Source of the DNA: Microstegium vimineum
Lineage: Eukaryota > Streptophyta > Magnoliopsida > Poales > Poaceae
NCBI GenBank assembly: GCA_022036555.1
Contig: CM039139.1
Coordinates: 16,743,377-16,807,376 of the forward strand
Direction of reading: 5' to 3'
Length of the DNA stretch: 64,000 nt
Part shown: positions 10,251 to 22,598 of the stretch, piece by piece
How the letters are laid out: each line of letters begins with the position of its first letter
Position numbering within the stretch: position 1 is the first letter of the stretch
Program-made: the position numbers and the translations under genes
Notes under the pieces: model-generated
Databases searched by the model: none
Seen by the model: the letters and a program-made list of their open reading frames with translations, nothing else
Told to the model about the DNA's origin: nothing

Positions 10251-11668
10251 AGCCAATTTGAAAGGCAAAGCAAAAATAAGAGTAATCAAGAAAGAGCTAG
10301 AGAAATACACACCGCCGATTTGCTACAGATACAGAACTTGTCCAGGGAATTGAATATAAGCATGGAGGAGGCCTAAAATCTCTATTACGGAAAAACCGAA
10401 TTTCAAAACGCCACGGTTGTATACAAGTTTGAACTAAGCAAGCCTATGGTCGCCAGCCAAGAAGAGTATAGAAATTTGCCGACAAACAGTCGACAGTTGC
10501 ATGATTATTATATCATAGATAGTAACAGCAGCAAAGACAAGAATACAACCTTTGAAGTATGCATCCCTTCCTGTCTGATTTTTAATCATCCTGAAGAAGT
10601 TGTGTATACTATTTATTATGAAGACCTCTTTCAACTCTTTCAACGACGCTCGCTGGATGCGCAGATTATGATGTTATGGACTCTGTAAGTACCATACCCT
10701 AACAACGTTATAATAAACTACGTGATCTGCATTTGAATATATCCATGTTTATTTTGCAGGTGTATGGCAAAATTATGCATTAAACAGCGAAAGAGCCATT
10801 TTGACTTCCTGGACCCCATCTTGGTAAATGAGACAACATGCAAAGTCGGTCTCACAGATCCCTATGTATCAAAAAGTTTGAAGATTGAGTTTGAAAGAAT
10901 GTTCTCAGTCTAGAAATCAAACGCACTGCTAACCTACAACTGCGAGTATGTGTTCTCGACCCTTACTTAAGTGTTTTTTTCTTGATATGTCATTCAATAA
11001 CATGGACTTTGTGATTGCAGCAACCATTACGTCTTCGTAGATATAAGTCTTAAAGATTCAACTATTGAGTTGTGAGACTCAAAGAAGAAACCACTTAATC
11101 TTATCGACCCCCTAGTCACAGTGCTAAATAAGTAAGTGAAGTCAATATCACAACACTTTTCAATCACATATGATATTGTAATTAATGTCCTCAACCTTCA
11201 CACTTCATTTACATTGTCACATAGAATGAAGGCGTTACCTGATTGGAAAAATATGGAGCCTAGGATGCAAAAGAAATGGAGAGCCCCATTCAAAGTGCAG
11301 TATATGGAGGGGGTCAGGACCCTAGATCAACCAATGGGGAACAACGAATGTGGGTTCTATGTGATGTGGGCAACGCTTTGCTACTTTGGTGCAAAACTAG
11401 GAATCGAAGATTCTATGGTACTATGCGTCTCATTTTAATTTTATTGTTTTGTCTTACGTATGTGCATCTCAATATCATTTTGTATCAATTTACAACGCAA
11501 AGAACAGAAGCACAACATGTTGCTAGATTTTGAGATAAAAGGATTTCAAGAGGAGATAGCGGCTCTTATTCTGGACGAGATAGTGTATAGGCAAGGATCT
11601 CTAGCCATTGTGAAGAGTAAGACCTTCAAGAAGAACTACGGAAAAGACCGCCTCGAAAGGCTATTGTA
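10251..11668 (+). pseudogene. Ulp1-like C48 cysteine protease remnant in the CACTA element
   Basis: Multi-exon plus-strand remnant. Blocks at about 10446-10688, 10761-10960, 11022-11130, 11225-11415 and 11495-11668 are separated by splice-like junctions. The block at 11022 has NHYVFVDISLKDS, fitting the catalytic His region. A TGA interrupts it just before DSKKK, where relatives usually have Trp then Asp. The block at 11225 ends in NNECGFYVMWA, fitting the catalytic Cys region. Further in-frame stops occur near 10248, 10374 and 10912. Ulp1-family proteases process SUMO, and copies are often carried by plant transposons. Broken here. Confidence 0.72.
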
Positions 11669-11837
11669 ATGTGACATTTAATTCGATACTTTAAGTTTTG
11701 GTTCGATGTTTTGTAATAATAATTATAAATGTGTGATGCGTTTGTATTGTCGCTGGTCCACAACCACCTTCAATTCACATCGATATCAAATGGTTCGATA
11801 GCAAACACCTCCACGACCTCCCACCCCACCACCTCTA

Positions 11838-11862
11838 CCATAAACCCTAAACCCTAAACCCC
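11838..11862. repeat. Short interstitial telomere-like repeat
   Basis: About three copies of the plant telomere heptamer CCCTAAA lie just inside the right subterminal region of the CACTA. It is too short to be a relocated telomere. Confidence 0.8.
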
Positions 11863-11907
11863 AAATGAAAATAAAACAATTAATAAAATGCAATTTTAAA
11901 AAATAAT

Positions 11908-12140
11908 ATCACTGTCGGTTCAATTAAAACCGACAGTGATGGCTCAAGCATCACTGTCGGTTGGTGAAACAAATCGACAGTGATTGCTCAAGCATCACTG
12001 CCGGTTGGTAACACGAACCGGCAGTGATGCTTGAGCCATCACTGCCGGTTTTGCATAACCGCCAGTGATGGCATGGGTTCATCACTGCCGAAGTGGTTGT
12101 GCCGGTTCAAAAACCGCCACTAAAGAGGGTTTTGAACCGG
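11908..12140. repeat. Right subterminal repeats of the 7581-12166 CACTA
   Basis: Around eight ATCACTGTCGGTT / AACCGGCAGTGAT motifs in alternating orientation, mirroring the left array. Confidence 0.88.
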
Positions 12141-12169
12141 CACAGATTGCCTGTTCTGTAGTAGTGATA

Positions 12170-13043
12170 TTAGCTCGCGCTTACAAATTTTTAGCTTCTT
12201 CTCAAATCTCATGATCTGCAACATCTAAGGAAGCTACTAATCATTGCAATGGTCCTCAGTCTAATAGTTGCCATAGCTCCCTGTGCATGAAAGACTAGAG
12301 TTCTCCTATTCATGCATGTTGTCATATTTGTTTTGGGACCAATGTACTGCCACCATGATTATTTTACATGTCGAGTTTCCTTATGGAATTAAATTATAAT
12401 GTCACTGGATTCCGTCATGCAATATTGCATGCATGCACATGTATAGATCAAACGATACTTATTCTACCTAGCTCATCACAAATAATCTAGCTAGTGTCAT
12501 TTTTTGTATAAAATTTGTCACTAAACATGATTTAGATCATAACCTATACGTTGATATATTTTAAAATTAAACCTATTTTTTTGTGAGGTTAGCCAAACAA
12601 CTAGTAGAAATATTAATAATATGTCTAGCATCATAAGAACAATGTCCTCTTCTTTTAGTGAAGAGATCATGCAATATAAAAAATTAACAAGAAGATTAAT
12701 ATCTTAGAACCTGCTATTCACATGTGATCAAAGAAGGACCTACTCTACATAAATTGAAGGATCATTTATATGGCATATTCTCTCCGTCCATACAAACAAT
12801 GTAATAATACTGCTAGCTAGGGATGCCTAACGATGTTTTATGAGTCAGCTATTAATTATATATGTGGCATATATGCCATGTTTTTACTTCCTTTATTTCA
12901 CCCTAAATGAAATATATACGTGGCATTGCCAACGCAATGACTCAAAACAAGCCTGAACTTTAATTTTATCTCTAAACACTACATTTGGTTACAGCTAAGC
13001 AGACACAATAATATAATGCAAGCTAATAATGCACACACTAGCT
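12170..13043. other. AT-rich intergenic sequence downstream of the YABBY gene
   Basis: No open frame, RNA gene or clear repeat structure seen. It lies 3' of the minus-strand YABBY gene and may include part of its downstream region. Confidence 0.5.
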
Positions 13044-13157
<114 letters not shown>

Positions 13158-13425
13158 TAGTGGAGGGAATAATCCATATAAACATACATAAGGATGGCAA
13201 ATATTATATAGGGTAGCAGCTGTGTTCATAATTAAAGGGTGCGTACAATCCAACCAACAACAAGAATAATAGCAACAGTAACACACGGGGTAAAAGTACA
13301 GGATGGTGGGGATAGATGCATGCTTGCGTACAGCGATACGGCATATATAGATTATATATTATATATATATGGCTGATGGTACTCGATCGATCGATCCTGG
13401 GCTACCGCACCATATCGATCGACCT

Positions 13426-16400
13426 CTAGATGCTGCGCTCAATCTGCTTGAAGATGTCGAAGCTCTCGATGACTTGCTCCTTGGTCCTATCCTGCCAAGA
13501 GCATGCAGCATATGCATGTACGTAAGAAATAGCTAGCATAGCATATTGGAATCTTGCTCTGTCTCTCTCTATATATAAATGTATAGAGAAGAGAGAAGAG
13601 AGAAGAGAGAAGAGAGAAGGCTTGCAGCTAGTACCTCCAGATCAAAGCGTGGCTCAGTTATCTGAGGAGTGGGCACAGCTCTAGGCTCAGGAGCGCTGTT
13701 GGAAGTGGCAGTAGAGGCAGTCGTCGAGCAGCGCGGGTCGCACTTCGCCCACTGCAGCATGTCATAGAGAAAATATACAGAGCCATGTAAAAAATGTTTT
13801 CAAGAATTAGTTATGATTTACCAGCAATTAATCTTACATTCTTAGCAGCCATGCTGAAGGCCTCCCTATGAGGGATATCTGGCTTTGCAGTTTTGATGCG
13901 CTGAATCTCCTCCCTGTCACATGTAATATATATATATATTGTGTGTGTGTGTGTGTGTAAAGGGTAATGTATATGTGGTCAAAGAAAATTAATCATGTCT
14001 TATTTACATAAGAGAGGGTTCATAAAATGGTATATATATATGACCTCTAAAAAACACGGAAATGAATTTGTATTGTACAAATATTTTATTTTGTGTAATC
14101 CTAGATTGCACAATAATAGCTTCACTTTAAAAAATTTTCCCCTGCTTCAAAATGTCGGGTGGTTTGACCCATGCAACTTCTAAGGCCACACGTACTCTGA
14201 CCATTAATTCCTTTAAATGTGTTGTTTGACCAACAAATAATACCATACAAAGCATTATCATCAAATACGGTTCCAATGTACAAGAGTTATACACTACGAT
14301 CCTCAAATTCTTAGGGTAATTGGTTAATGAAAGGTTAAAAGCTTTAAATGTGTGCACGCCTAATAACAACACAAACAAATTGATAATTTTTTTGCGACAA
14401 ATTAGACAATTAATAATTGTGCAAATAAAATTATTAAATATTAATTGCATGTTGAACAATTAGTAAATAGGTGAAACCACAAATATAGGCAAGCATGGTT
14501 TTTCAGCAATGGAGTGTAGGTACTCAGGAGAAATGTGTCACTAAATCCATTCTTTTTAAAATGGTCATCATCATGAGTGTATCATATATGTATGGGGCTG
14601 TTCTTATTTGTTGTATGCTATTGGGTTTGTGAGAAGTATTCTTCATTGTTTCTATTTGCTAAAATAATCAAAGCTACTACTTCTCATAGAATAGGGAAAA
14701 TTTAGAACGTCAAGACCCAAAATGAGTGTTTACAATACAATGAAGATTGCATAGTATCACCTTCCTTCCATCCTTTTATATATTCAACAAAAGCTAAAAT
14801 ATGAAATAAAGCTTACATAGTATGCTTTTGTTGTCTTTTATTCTTCCTTCCAAACTCAAGGAAAATCAATATCCTCTATTAAAAGAATTAAATTGTTGTG
14901 AAGGAACAAAAATCAACAAATAAAAGCACTATATACGCACCTATCTTCCATCCCGTTCCCTAATGTCTTCTTGCATGTCATGAGTTTATTGATTGTTCTA
15001 AAGTTATTTAAATACATTCTACACCCAGTAACCAGTATGGAATCACTATCCACACAGTTGTTTTCTAGATCCCAACTGTTGTAATCTTGGAAAATAATGT
15101 TGGATATGGGAGTATCTGGCTAGACTAATATATATCTAAAAAAATATCTGGCAATAGTAATGGAATGATTAGATTGACTAAAAAATACATTAATGTCCAA
15201 ACAAGTAATTACATATATATGGAGCTCAATGAAAAACAATAACATGGTTGGATTCAAAATAATAATAAAACCCAGAATGAACCTCTTTTAATGAAATAAG
15301 ATCTTTCTCAAATGGTTGCACTGCACAGTTCCTTCAGATTTTGTTTGAGAAGAAGGGAGCAGATTTAGACCTAATAATGAGGCCTTGGATATATCAAGAA
15401 ACATTGTATAAACGATGAACCATTTATGCACGTACGGTCTACTAGCTAGCAGTTACTGCGCTCGGAGCTCTCGCGTACTTGAGTATTTGTAAACTCGACT
15501 TATTGGCTGACCGAGGGGGATCACCTCTACACAGCAAAGTTCTTCTCACATTTTTAAGCATTGTCTTCTGCTACTGTGTAAATACACTCTCAGGCTTATA
15601 TATATAGTACGGATTTGCAAGTCTAGCTTAATTGCTACTTTGGTTACTTTCGTTGGAGGAAAGTGTAGGGAAGAGCGAGGTATCCATATATAGTGGATGC
15701 AAATCCATTTTAGTTCAACTTTGGAACTTAGTTCAGAGTTTGACCAGACATTACAAAACCAAAATTTTTTCTTAAAAAAATCAAAATCAAATTTATAAAT
15801 AAACAGAGAGCTAACCCCAAGCAACAAGGTCATGCATGTACAAATAAGATCACATGTAACTATTTGGGACCATATATTTGAAAAACTATCCAAACAAATG
15901 TATTTGAAACTCTTAATTAAATCACCTCATGAAGCGATTGTAAGCAGATGGGAGGCGGTGTTTCTTCTCCGGGGCTGCAATATGAATGAAAACAAATGCA
16001 TTTCAACAACCTTAACTGTTAAATCAATCGCATCAACTAACAGGAGGAGAGTTTGAGAACAAAGTTTTTTTTTCTAAAAAATCACGTAAGAATAGAAAGA
16101 AACAAAGCAAGAAGCAACTAGGAATAGTCAATGACAGTGCTTCTTGCTGCTGCTACTTACGCTTGACAACGAAGGGCATCCTCGGGGTGAGCTCAGTTGA
16201 TGTCGTCGAGGCCAGCGGCAGCGGTTGGTTCCTCCTGCAGTCATTGCAGGGTCCCTGACACTGTGAAATGGCAGCATAGCTGTCAAAGATAGGTCCCAGC
16301 GCGCTTTAAGATCTCTCACGTAAAACGTTAGCGATGCGTGATGGAATCATTCCCTAGTTATTATTTATTACTAGGCCATCAAAATCTGGTTATGGACATT

Positions 16401-17807
16401 TAGATCTTTGTTTCCAAAAGAAAATGTGTTTTAGGAGAACCATGCATGCATGAATGCCACAGCTAGCAGAGCAGCTCCTGCTACTGCTGCTGCCGCCTCA
16501 AAAAAGCTCAACACTGCCTTTTGCAGCAACGAGCGAGGGCTTTCCCAGGCCGCGCGCAGAGATGAGCAAAAAGAAATCTTTTGTAGTCCAGCGTTGTTTA
16601 ATCTTGCCTTGCAAACAGTACTTTGAGTAGTTCAATAAAGCAGAGAGAGAGAGAAAGAGGAGAGAGAGAAAGCAAAGTAGCAGCACGCGGATGCAACTGA
16701 AAGTAAAGCAAAACCATGGCCATATTTCATGAGAAAACCCCATTCTCACATCGTTTTCCCCCCATTCTCCAAATAAGCTAACATATTCAAAGAAGACCAG
16801 CACGGCTAGCTAGCTGAAGATATTTTCGGGAAACTACTAAAGAGCGAGAGCGAGAGCTGTATCGATCCACACACCTGGAATGGCCCCAAGGGGTGATCAG
16901 TCGGCGAGAGCGGCTGCACCATGGGGGGCCTTGGACTGAGGTAGGAGAGGTTGTTGCAGTGGCCGCACTTGACAGTCACCGTGTCCATCAGCCTCTTGCA
17001 TGGAACCCCAACCTGCAGCTACCCAAGAAGCACAAAATCAATCAATCGCAGCATGCAATCAGATCAAAAGGACCTGTTACTACATCAACTTCATTCTTCC
17101 TTTGCATGGCACTGTCGATCGAAGCAGTAGCAGCTAGAGCTAGCTAGCTGGAATAAAAGAATATAATCTCAAGGAGAAAAAAATTGAGGGATGAGAGGTG
17201 GATAAAGGCAGAGAGGGGAGTAAACAGAAGATTCTTGTCCAATCTGAACTTTAGTATGCATGTAACAACAAAGAAGAGAAGAGATATGGAAGCTTGCGAA
17301 GCACCAAACATATATGTAGAAGTGAAAGACACGGAGCATGGTACTATCAGAAGAAGAAGCAGCGAGCGGAATATTCCACAAAGCATCAGCATGTGTAGCA
17401 CATCAGTCATGTCCCATGTGCAATTCTAGTGCATGTATATATGTCCTCCTCCAATCTTGAGGCGGAATCCTGGATTTAATTGGTTGCCAGCATGTGAATG
17501 AGATAGTAGTAGCACTGGCTAGCACCATCATATGAAGGAAGGATATACATATGCAGAAAAGGAAAAGGAAAGAAAAGAAAAATGGGAACTAGCAGAAAAC
17601 TTGTCTGAGTTTAGCAAAGAAATAACGAGCGGAAGAAATGTCATATCTGGTGCCAGCTAGCTAGAGCCGTATCTCATGATCTTCGCCATGATATATAGAT
17701 GTGTTTCATCTTCGGATCCGATTTCTCGAGGAGTTTACCGCGAGCACGGTGTTGCAGTAGGTGCAGCGGACGTAGCACAGGTGCTCGGACTGCGAAACCA
17801 TATCCAT
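13426..17807 (-). CDS. DL: YABBY transcription factor, DROOPING LEAF (CRC/DL class) orthologue
   Basis: Seven exons read on the minus strand: 17739-17807, 16875-17012, 16161-16254, 15926-15974, 13838-13913, 13635-13751 and 13426-13491. All have GT-AG introns and phases that join cleanly into 202 codons plus TAG. Residues 11-42 form the C2C2 zinc finger (Cys 15, 18, 39, 42; CYVRCTYC ... KCGHC). Residues about 101-149 form the HMG-like YABBY domain (PEKKHRLPSAYNRFM, AFSMAAKNWAKCDPR). The N-terminus (SEHLCYVRCTYCNTVLA) and the C-terminal motif ESFDIFKQIERS match rice DL as I remember it (194 aa). In rice DL specifies carpels and drives leaf midrib formation; the protein acts in the nucleus. The start was chosen because the only upstream in-frame sequence is leader. 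No transposon interrupts the exons. Confidence 0.95.
13575..13620. repeat. (AGAGA)-type purine repeat in the last intron of DL
   Basis: Tandem AGAGAAG units lie next to the 3' side of the sixth intron. It reads as CTCTTCT on the gene strand. Confidence 0.85.
13914..15925 (-). other. Long intron 4 of the DL gene (2.0 kb)
   Basis: This is the largest intron, splitting the YABBY domain between Met116-Arg117 and Glu118. It has GT (15925-15924) and AG (13915-13914) ends, a short (TA)(GT) microsatellite near 13927-13958, and otherwise AT-rich unique-looking sequence without recognisable transposons. Long clean introns in this family could carry regulatory elements; I see no definite motif. Confidence 0.6.
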
Positions 17808-18684
17808 GCTTGCTTGGTGGCCGGCCGGCGTGAAGGTGGCGGCGGGCGCGCGGTAGTATATGTTCGAGCTTCGGAGGAGCCTGTGGGCAGAGAGCAAGCT
17901 AGCTAGCAGCGTGTGTCGTCTGGCTGTCTGCAAGATGTGTGGTGAGGCGAGATACTAATAAGCAGGCAGCACGCAAAGAAGAAGGGGAGGAGGCCGGCCG
18001 GGAGGTAGAAGAAGAAGAAGCAGCAGCAGTGGAGCACGCCACGGGTAGAGAGAGAGAGCTGGGTTCCAAGAGAAGATGGGGGTAGGGTTTCTATTCCTGC
18101 AATAATGCCTGGGCCCCACGCACACATGGGTTCGTACGCACGAGAGACCAACCACTGCACGCAGCGATCGGGCGATCGAGGAGCGGAGCTGGCTGCACCA
18201 CCATAAACCTTTTCGAGACAAAGCAAGCAAAGACGCACACACACGGCCGGCTGCATATTTGATCCGTCTCTACTCTCTCTCGCTCTCGCTCATGCAAGTG
18301 TACACCTCAAGGGAAAGGAACAGTCACCCTGCTCATAGCATCTCGGCGCGGCGCATATAGTGCATGGTTGGAGTGGCGCGTCCATCCAATTACGCGCCCC
18401 TCTCATACATCCACCGTACGTACCATCACTGCCGCTAGCTCCCTGTGGTAGCGTACTAGTGCCTATGTGCGTGTGTGATTGATGAACAGATGTGTATGAT
18501 CCACTGCCATCGCTCCAATAAAGGGCGGCGACCGATCCATCAATTTGATGACTCGAAGTCCTTTAATTTAGTTTGGACGTATACATGCGTAAGGGACTGT
18601 TTGTGGCATAACTAAAGCTCCAAAATTTTTTGGAACTGCTCGTCCCTGAATCCTACAAATTCTTGGACCTCATGTTCTGGGGTA
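17808..18684 (-). promoter_or_regulatory. 5' leader and proximal promoter region of DL
   Basis: Upstream of the DL start (to the right on this strand) are CT-rich and GA-rich tracts on the gene strand, including CTTCTTCTTCTTC (about 18008-18022) and CTCTCTCGCTCTCGCTC near 18272-18288. A CTATATGC sequence at about 18354-18361 (complement strand) could serve as a TATA box. The transcription start cannot be fixed from sequence. Confidence 0.4.
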
Positions 18685-18915
18685 TACTAAATGTATTTTG
18701 GTTCAGTTGTATTTATTAGTGCGCCTCTCACATTTCAAGAAGTCAACAAATTTTAAGTTTAACTAGTAGATTTTGTATATCCAAATGGGTCTACTATGAT
18801 CTAGTGATGCTTATTTTGTATCATGAATATTAATACTTTTTATATATAGGTCAAATTTGAGATTAGTTGACTCCTTAAAACTTGAGATGTGTACTTATTT
18901 TTGGGATCGAAGGAG
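18685..18915. mobile_element. Stowaway-like MITE, diverged
   Basis: The left part (CTCACATTTCAAGAAGTCAAC) and the complement of the right part (CATCTCAAGTTTTAAGGAG, then GTCAACT) are recognisably inverted copies. The right end GGGATCGAAGGAG resembles the usual Stowaway terminus. Exact ends and TA duplication are eroded. Confidence 0.6.
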
Positions 18916-19229
18916 AATGTTTAAACCACTTATTTTTATCCTGCAAACCTCAAAAATCCTTGCACATGGTTCTCGGAGCTATATAGTTGGGCTAAACATG
19001 CATGGCCTATATTTATACCTGATGTTTTTTTGCCTAACAGAGATGTCATGGCATTAACACAAGGATGCAAGTGGGTCGGTCCACGCCCTGCAAATAATAG
19101 TACAAATCCAAAGTGGATGTACCCTAGCACATTGGTCAACGATGCGCAGGGCCAGGCGTGTGTATGCATTGTTTGGAGATGTATGAAGTATTTTGTCTTA
19201 TTAGTAATGTTATAATTAGCATATATATT

Positions 19230-19453
19230 CACTGCTGGAAACTTGAAATTTCCTGACCAAAGTCAGACAAAACTGGAATTACCCTGTCGAGCCAGCCCTG
19301 ACGGTATTTTTATTTTCCCTGACGGTAAGTGCACCGTAAAAAATTTCATGGCGATATTTTTATTTTTTATGTTGATACGTACATTTTCATGAAAATATTT
19401 TTATTTTCCCTGACGGTAGTGCATCGTGAGGGAATTTCAAGTTTCCAGTAGTG
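19230..19453. mobile_element. 224-bp miniature CACTA element with ATT target duplication
   Basis: It starts CACTGCTGGAAACTTGAAAT and ends with the inverse, ATTTCAAGTTTCCAGTAGTG, and is flanked on both sides by ATT (19227-19229, 19454-19456). The interior repeats TTTTTATTTTCCCTGACGG twice and has no coding capacity. It would depend on a CACTA transposase supplied in trans. Confidence 0.9.
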
Positions 19454-19479
19454 ATTCATAATATTCCATGTGTGACTAC

Positions 19480-19690
19480 CACTACTACAGATCACTACAT
19501 CACTGCCGGTTCAAAACCCCGCATCACTGCCGGATTTTGAACCGGCATAACCAAATAGGCAGTGATGAGGTGATCACATCACTGCCGGTTATGCCAAACC
19601 GGCAGTAATGATCCACATCACTACCGGTTCGTTACGAACCGACAGTGTCGTTACGAACCGACAGTGATTGATCACTGCCGGTTAGTATAC
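19480..19690. mobile_element. CACTA left-end fragment related to the 7581-12166 element
   Basis: It begins CACTACTACAG at 19480, then carries seven ATCACTGCCGGTT / AACCGGCAGTGAT motifs like those of the 7.6-12.2 kb element. No right terminus is visible, so it is truncated or a solo end. Confidence 0.75.
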
Positions 19691-22536
19691 TATATATTCT
19701 GAATGGAATAAATATATATATTGTACATGGGATGTGGCCAAACAAAAGACATGCATCAAGAGAAACCTGGGTAGAGACCTGTCTTCAGTTTGTATCAGAG
19801 ATTCAGAGGTCTAAGTTTTGGTTAAGCTGTTGTTTTCTGCATTGGTGTTTTCTTCGAGTAAAACTTCATCCCTTTCCGTTTTGGATTGAGTGTAAGGACA
19901 ACTGGAACCATATATACACGAAAATTAGAGTCTAACTTACTTAATTTGGTTTCGCTTGCAAAGTGAATATCACAATACATCCAATGGTTGCTGTGATTAG
20001 ACGGAAGCAAAGGCCCACCAAAACTTTGTGTGCAATATTGTCAACCAATCTTAATGTTCTTTGTGGACAGTTAATCATATATATAAATAGCCCCTATTTT
20101 ATCAGTAAAACACAAAATCTCATAAGACATTCCGAGCCACCGACGATGATCACAGACATGTGTGAGAGTTAATGACACTAGCTCAATACATATTTACTTC
20201 TTAAGCTTGCGGGGATGAAAAATGTAGCACAAAACCAGATTAGTGCTAGGACACTTGCAGCTGCATACCTTTTTGTAGTGTCTGGTACTTTCAGTTTGGT
20301 ATACATACACTACATATATCTAAAAGAGTTTGATGCTACTACTGTACCATTCTAGCTATGTGCAGATCAGAATCTTTGGCCTGAGTCTTTGGTCCAGTTA
20401 ACGTACTTCTATGTCGTCCCTAGCCTGTGACAAGTGAGGTTAGGCATGCCTTTTGACGAGTTTTGTTGCGCAAGGACGTACCATATGTTACGGCAGCTTT
20501 TGTGCCTTCTCAGAGACCTGCCTTTTTATGTTTGTAATGGAAAAAAAAAGTATCAGAGAAAAGGAGAGGGGAGGAGCAAGCGTATATACGTCGTTACTAT
20601 CATATGATTGAGGATGCGTGGGCACGATATGATCGATGGGATTATTAATTAGGTGCAACTATTCATGACACAAACAGGACGAGGACGGACGAACCATTTT
20701 CTTTCTAGGCATGCAATCCTAGAAAAAGACGATAGATGCACGCATGCCTACGGATGCCCCCAATATATTTTCTGCGGTCCCTATTTAATTTGCCCTTGCA
20801 GTAAATTTAATTTGCCCTAGCTAGCTTAGTGTTTTGGGTTCATTTATTTGACGATCATAATGCCTTATATGTATAATTCCTCAACTCAATTCGCAAGAAT
20901 AAAATAAAATATACATTCTCAATTGTGCGATAAGTGCCTATTTGGTAGAGCCCTTTCGTTCTGCTTCAGATTCTCTAGGGAAACTAAAATATTTCTCTAC
21001 AATTCTCTAGCTAGGATAAGCTCTATGCACACATGGAGTGAACTTTTTTTGAACGAAACATGGAGTGAATATTTAGAAAAAGCTATTTTTTTCATCTCCT
21101 AGTAGTGCCATAGTTCATTTTAGAGAACATAGAATCAACTTAGAATAAATATTGTTTGTCGGACTCCTCTTGAATTCAGTCTGAAAGCTGCTCTAAGAAC
21201 AAATCCTAAAGTGTAGCCTTCCCGACAACAATAAATAATTAAATAAGAATAACTAAAAAAATGCAGCGATGCAATTTGCTGAGGTTTTCCCTAATTATTA
21301 ACAATAATTGAATTATTGTGATATTTCACAAATATTCATGGTCACTACCCGTAAGTAATTCATGGATTGTTTATCTCTATATATATACAGTCACGGCCAA
21401 GCTAGGGCCGGGACAACCTTGTACTGTTTCCTTGATTCAGGCAGCGCGCGCGCTGCTGAAGCCGTCGACCGTTATTGTTCCAAGACAGTGATTGCATAAC
21501 ACAAGGGTATCAGTGTATCACCAACCTATTTCTGCCGACAGCATATCTCTATGATGCGGCGGAAGCGAGGTTCATTCCTTGAATCTATGTGACATATGAT
21601 AAGGAAAGTAGGCTGTTCACCGACGGCCGGCCGGCGGAAGGCATATATATCCTTGCAGCGTTTTTCTGTTGCCATGCATAGGATGGACGATGGATCGTCG
21701 ATTTGATATGGAAGTCGGGCGGGCATGCATGAGCACGGATCGTGTTGCATGAACTTAACCATTGCTGCTCGCCGCAGCTAGAAATCTCGTATCATGCCAG
21801 CACAAAATGGGGCCGCCGGCGCCGGCCGGCCGCGCGTTTCGTGTTCCATCATATCATATCATAGTCGATGGATGGATGGATGGAATCGATCGATCACTTT
21901 GATACGGCTCTCATGCCATGCATGCAGCTAGCAGGGTCTGCCGCTCGCCGGCCGGCCCACGGCGCAGCGAGATGCCCAGCAGTCCGTCGTCCAAGTGGCT
22001 CAGATCGATCACTAGTTTGAACTGAACCAGGCCCGGCAGCTTGATTAATTGAGTGGACAGGACTCACTACTAGCACATCATAGAGGTAGCCAGCAGGGCC
22101 GGCCGGCCGGCCGGGCCATATGGTAATGCATGGCATGCATGCGCAAGGCCGGCCGGGGACAGGCAGGGGCCGGCGGTCAGCACAGCACTCAGCGCTTGAC
22201 TACTGCAGCTATAGCACGGGGAGGGTGCTGCGAGCGCATACGCGCGTGATCTGATGCGCAACGCAAGCAAGGGACTGCGCGCACGGCGTTATTTAGCGAA
22301 AGAATCTGCCTCTGTGATCGCTCGGTGCCATAGCTGCCAATTTATGCCGCGAAAGCTTGAGCCGGCCGGGTGGCGACACCCAGTGCGCGACGACGGCCAC
22401 CGCGGCTGCTCCCCCCGCTCCCGCTCCGCTCATCAGTAGCAGTCAGTCAGTACCAGGCCTGCGCGCCCAGGCGGTGAATGCGCATCCTGCCGCTATGGAC
22501 CCACGTGTTTGACGCACAAACGCATTCAATCAGAGA

Positions 22537-22598
<62 letters not shown>

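Larger units (their letters stand above)
7581..12166 (+). mobile_element. Complete non-autonomous CACTA element with TIRs and ATA target duplication
   Basis: The left end CACTGCTACAGAATAGGCA (7581-7599) and the reverse complement of the right end, CACTACTACAGAACAGGCA (12148-12166), match at 17 of 19 positions. ATA occurs directly outside both ends (7578-7580 and 12167-12169), the 3-bp duplication typical of CACTA. The subterminal motif is ATCACTGCCGGTTC or its complement, at both ends. Inside are a tnp2 N-terminus joined to a DUF8039-like segment and a C48 (Ulp1) protease relic, all plus strand. No transposase catalytic core is present, so movement would need a helper element. Confidence 0.93.

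Noticed and set aside
16806..17807. Separate short genes for the 60-75 codon frames in this interval
   Set aside because: They are individual exons of the DL gene read through into introns. The spliced structure explains them.
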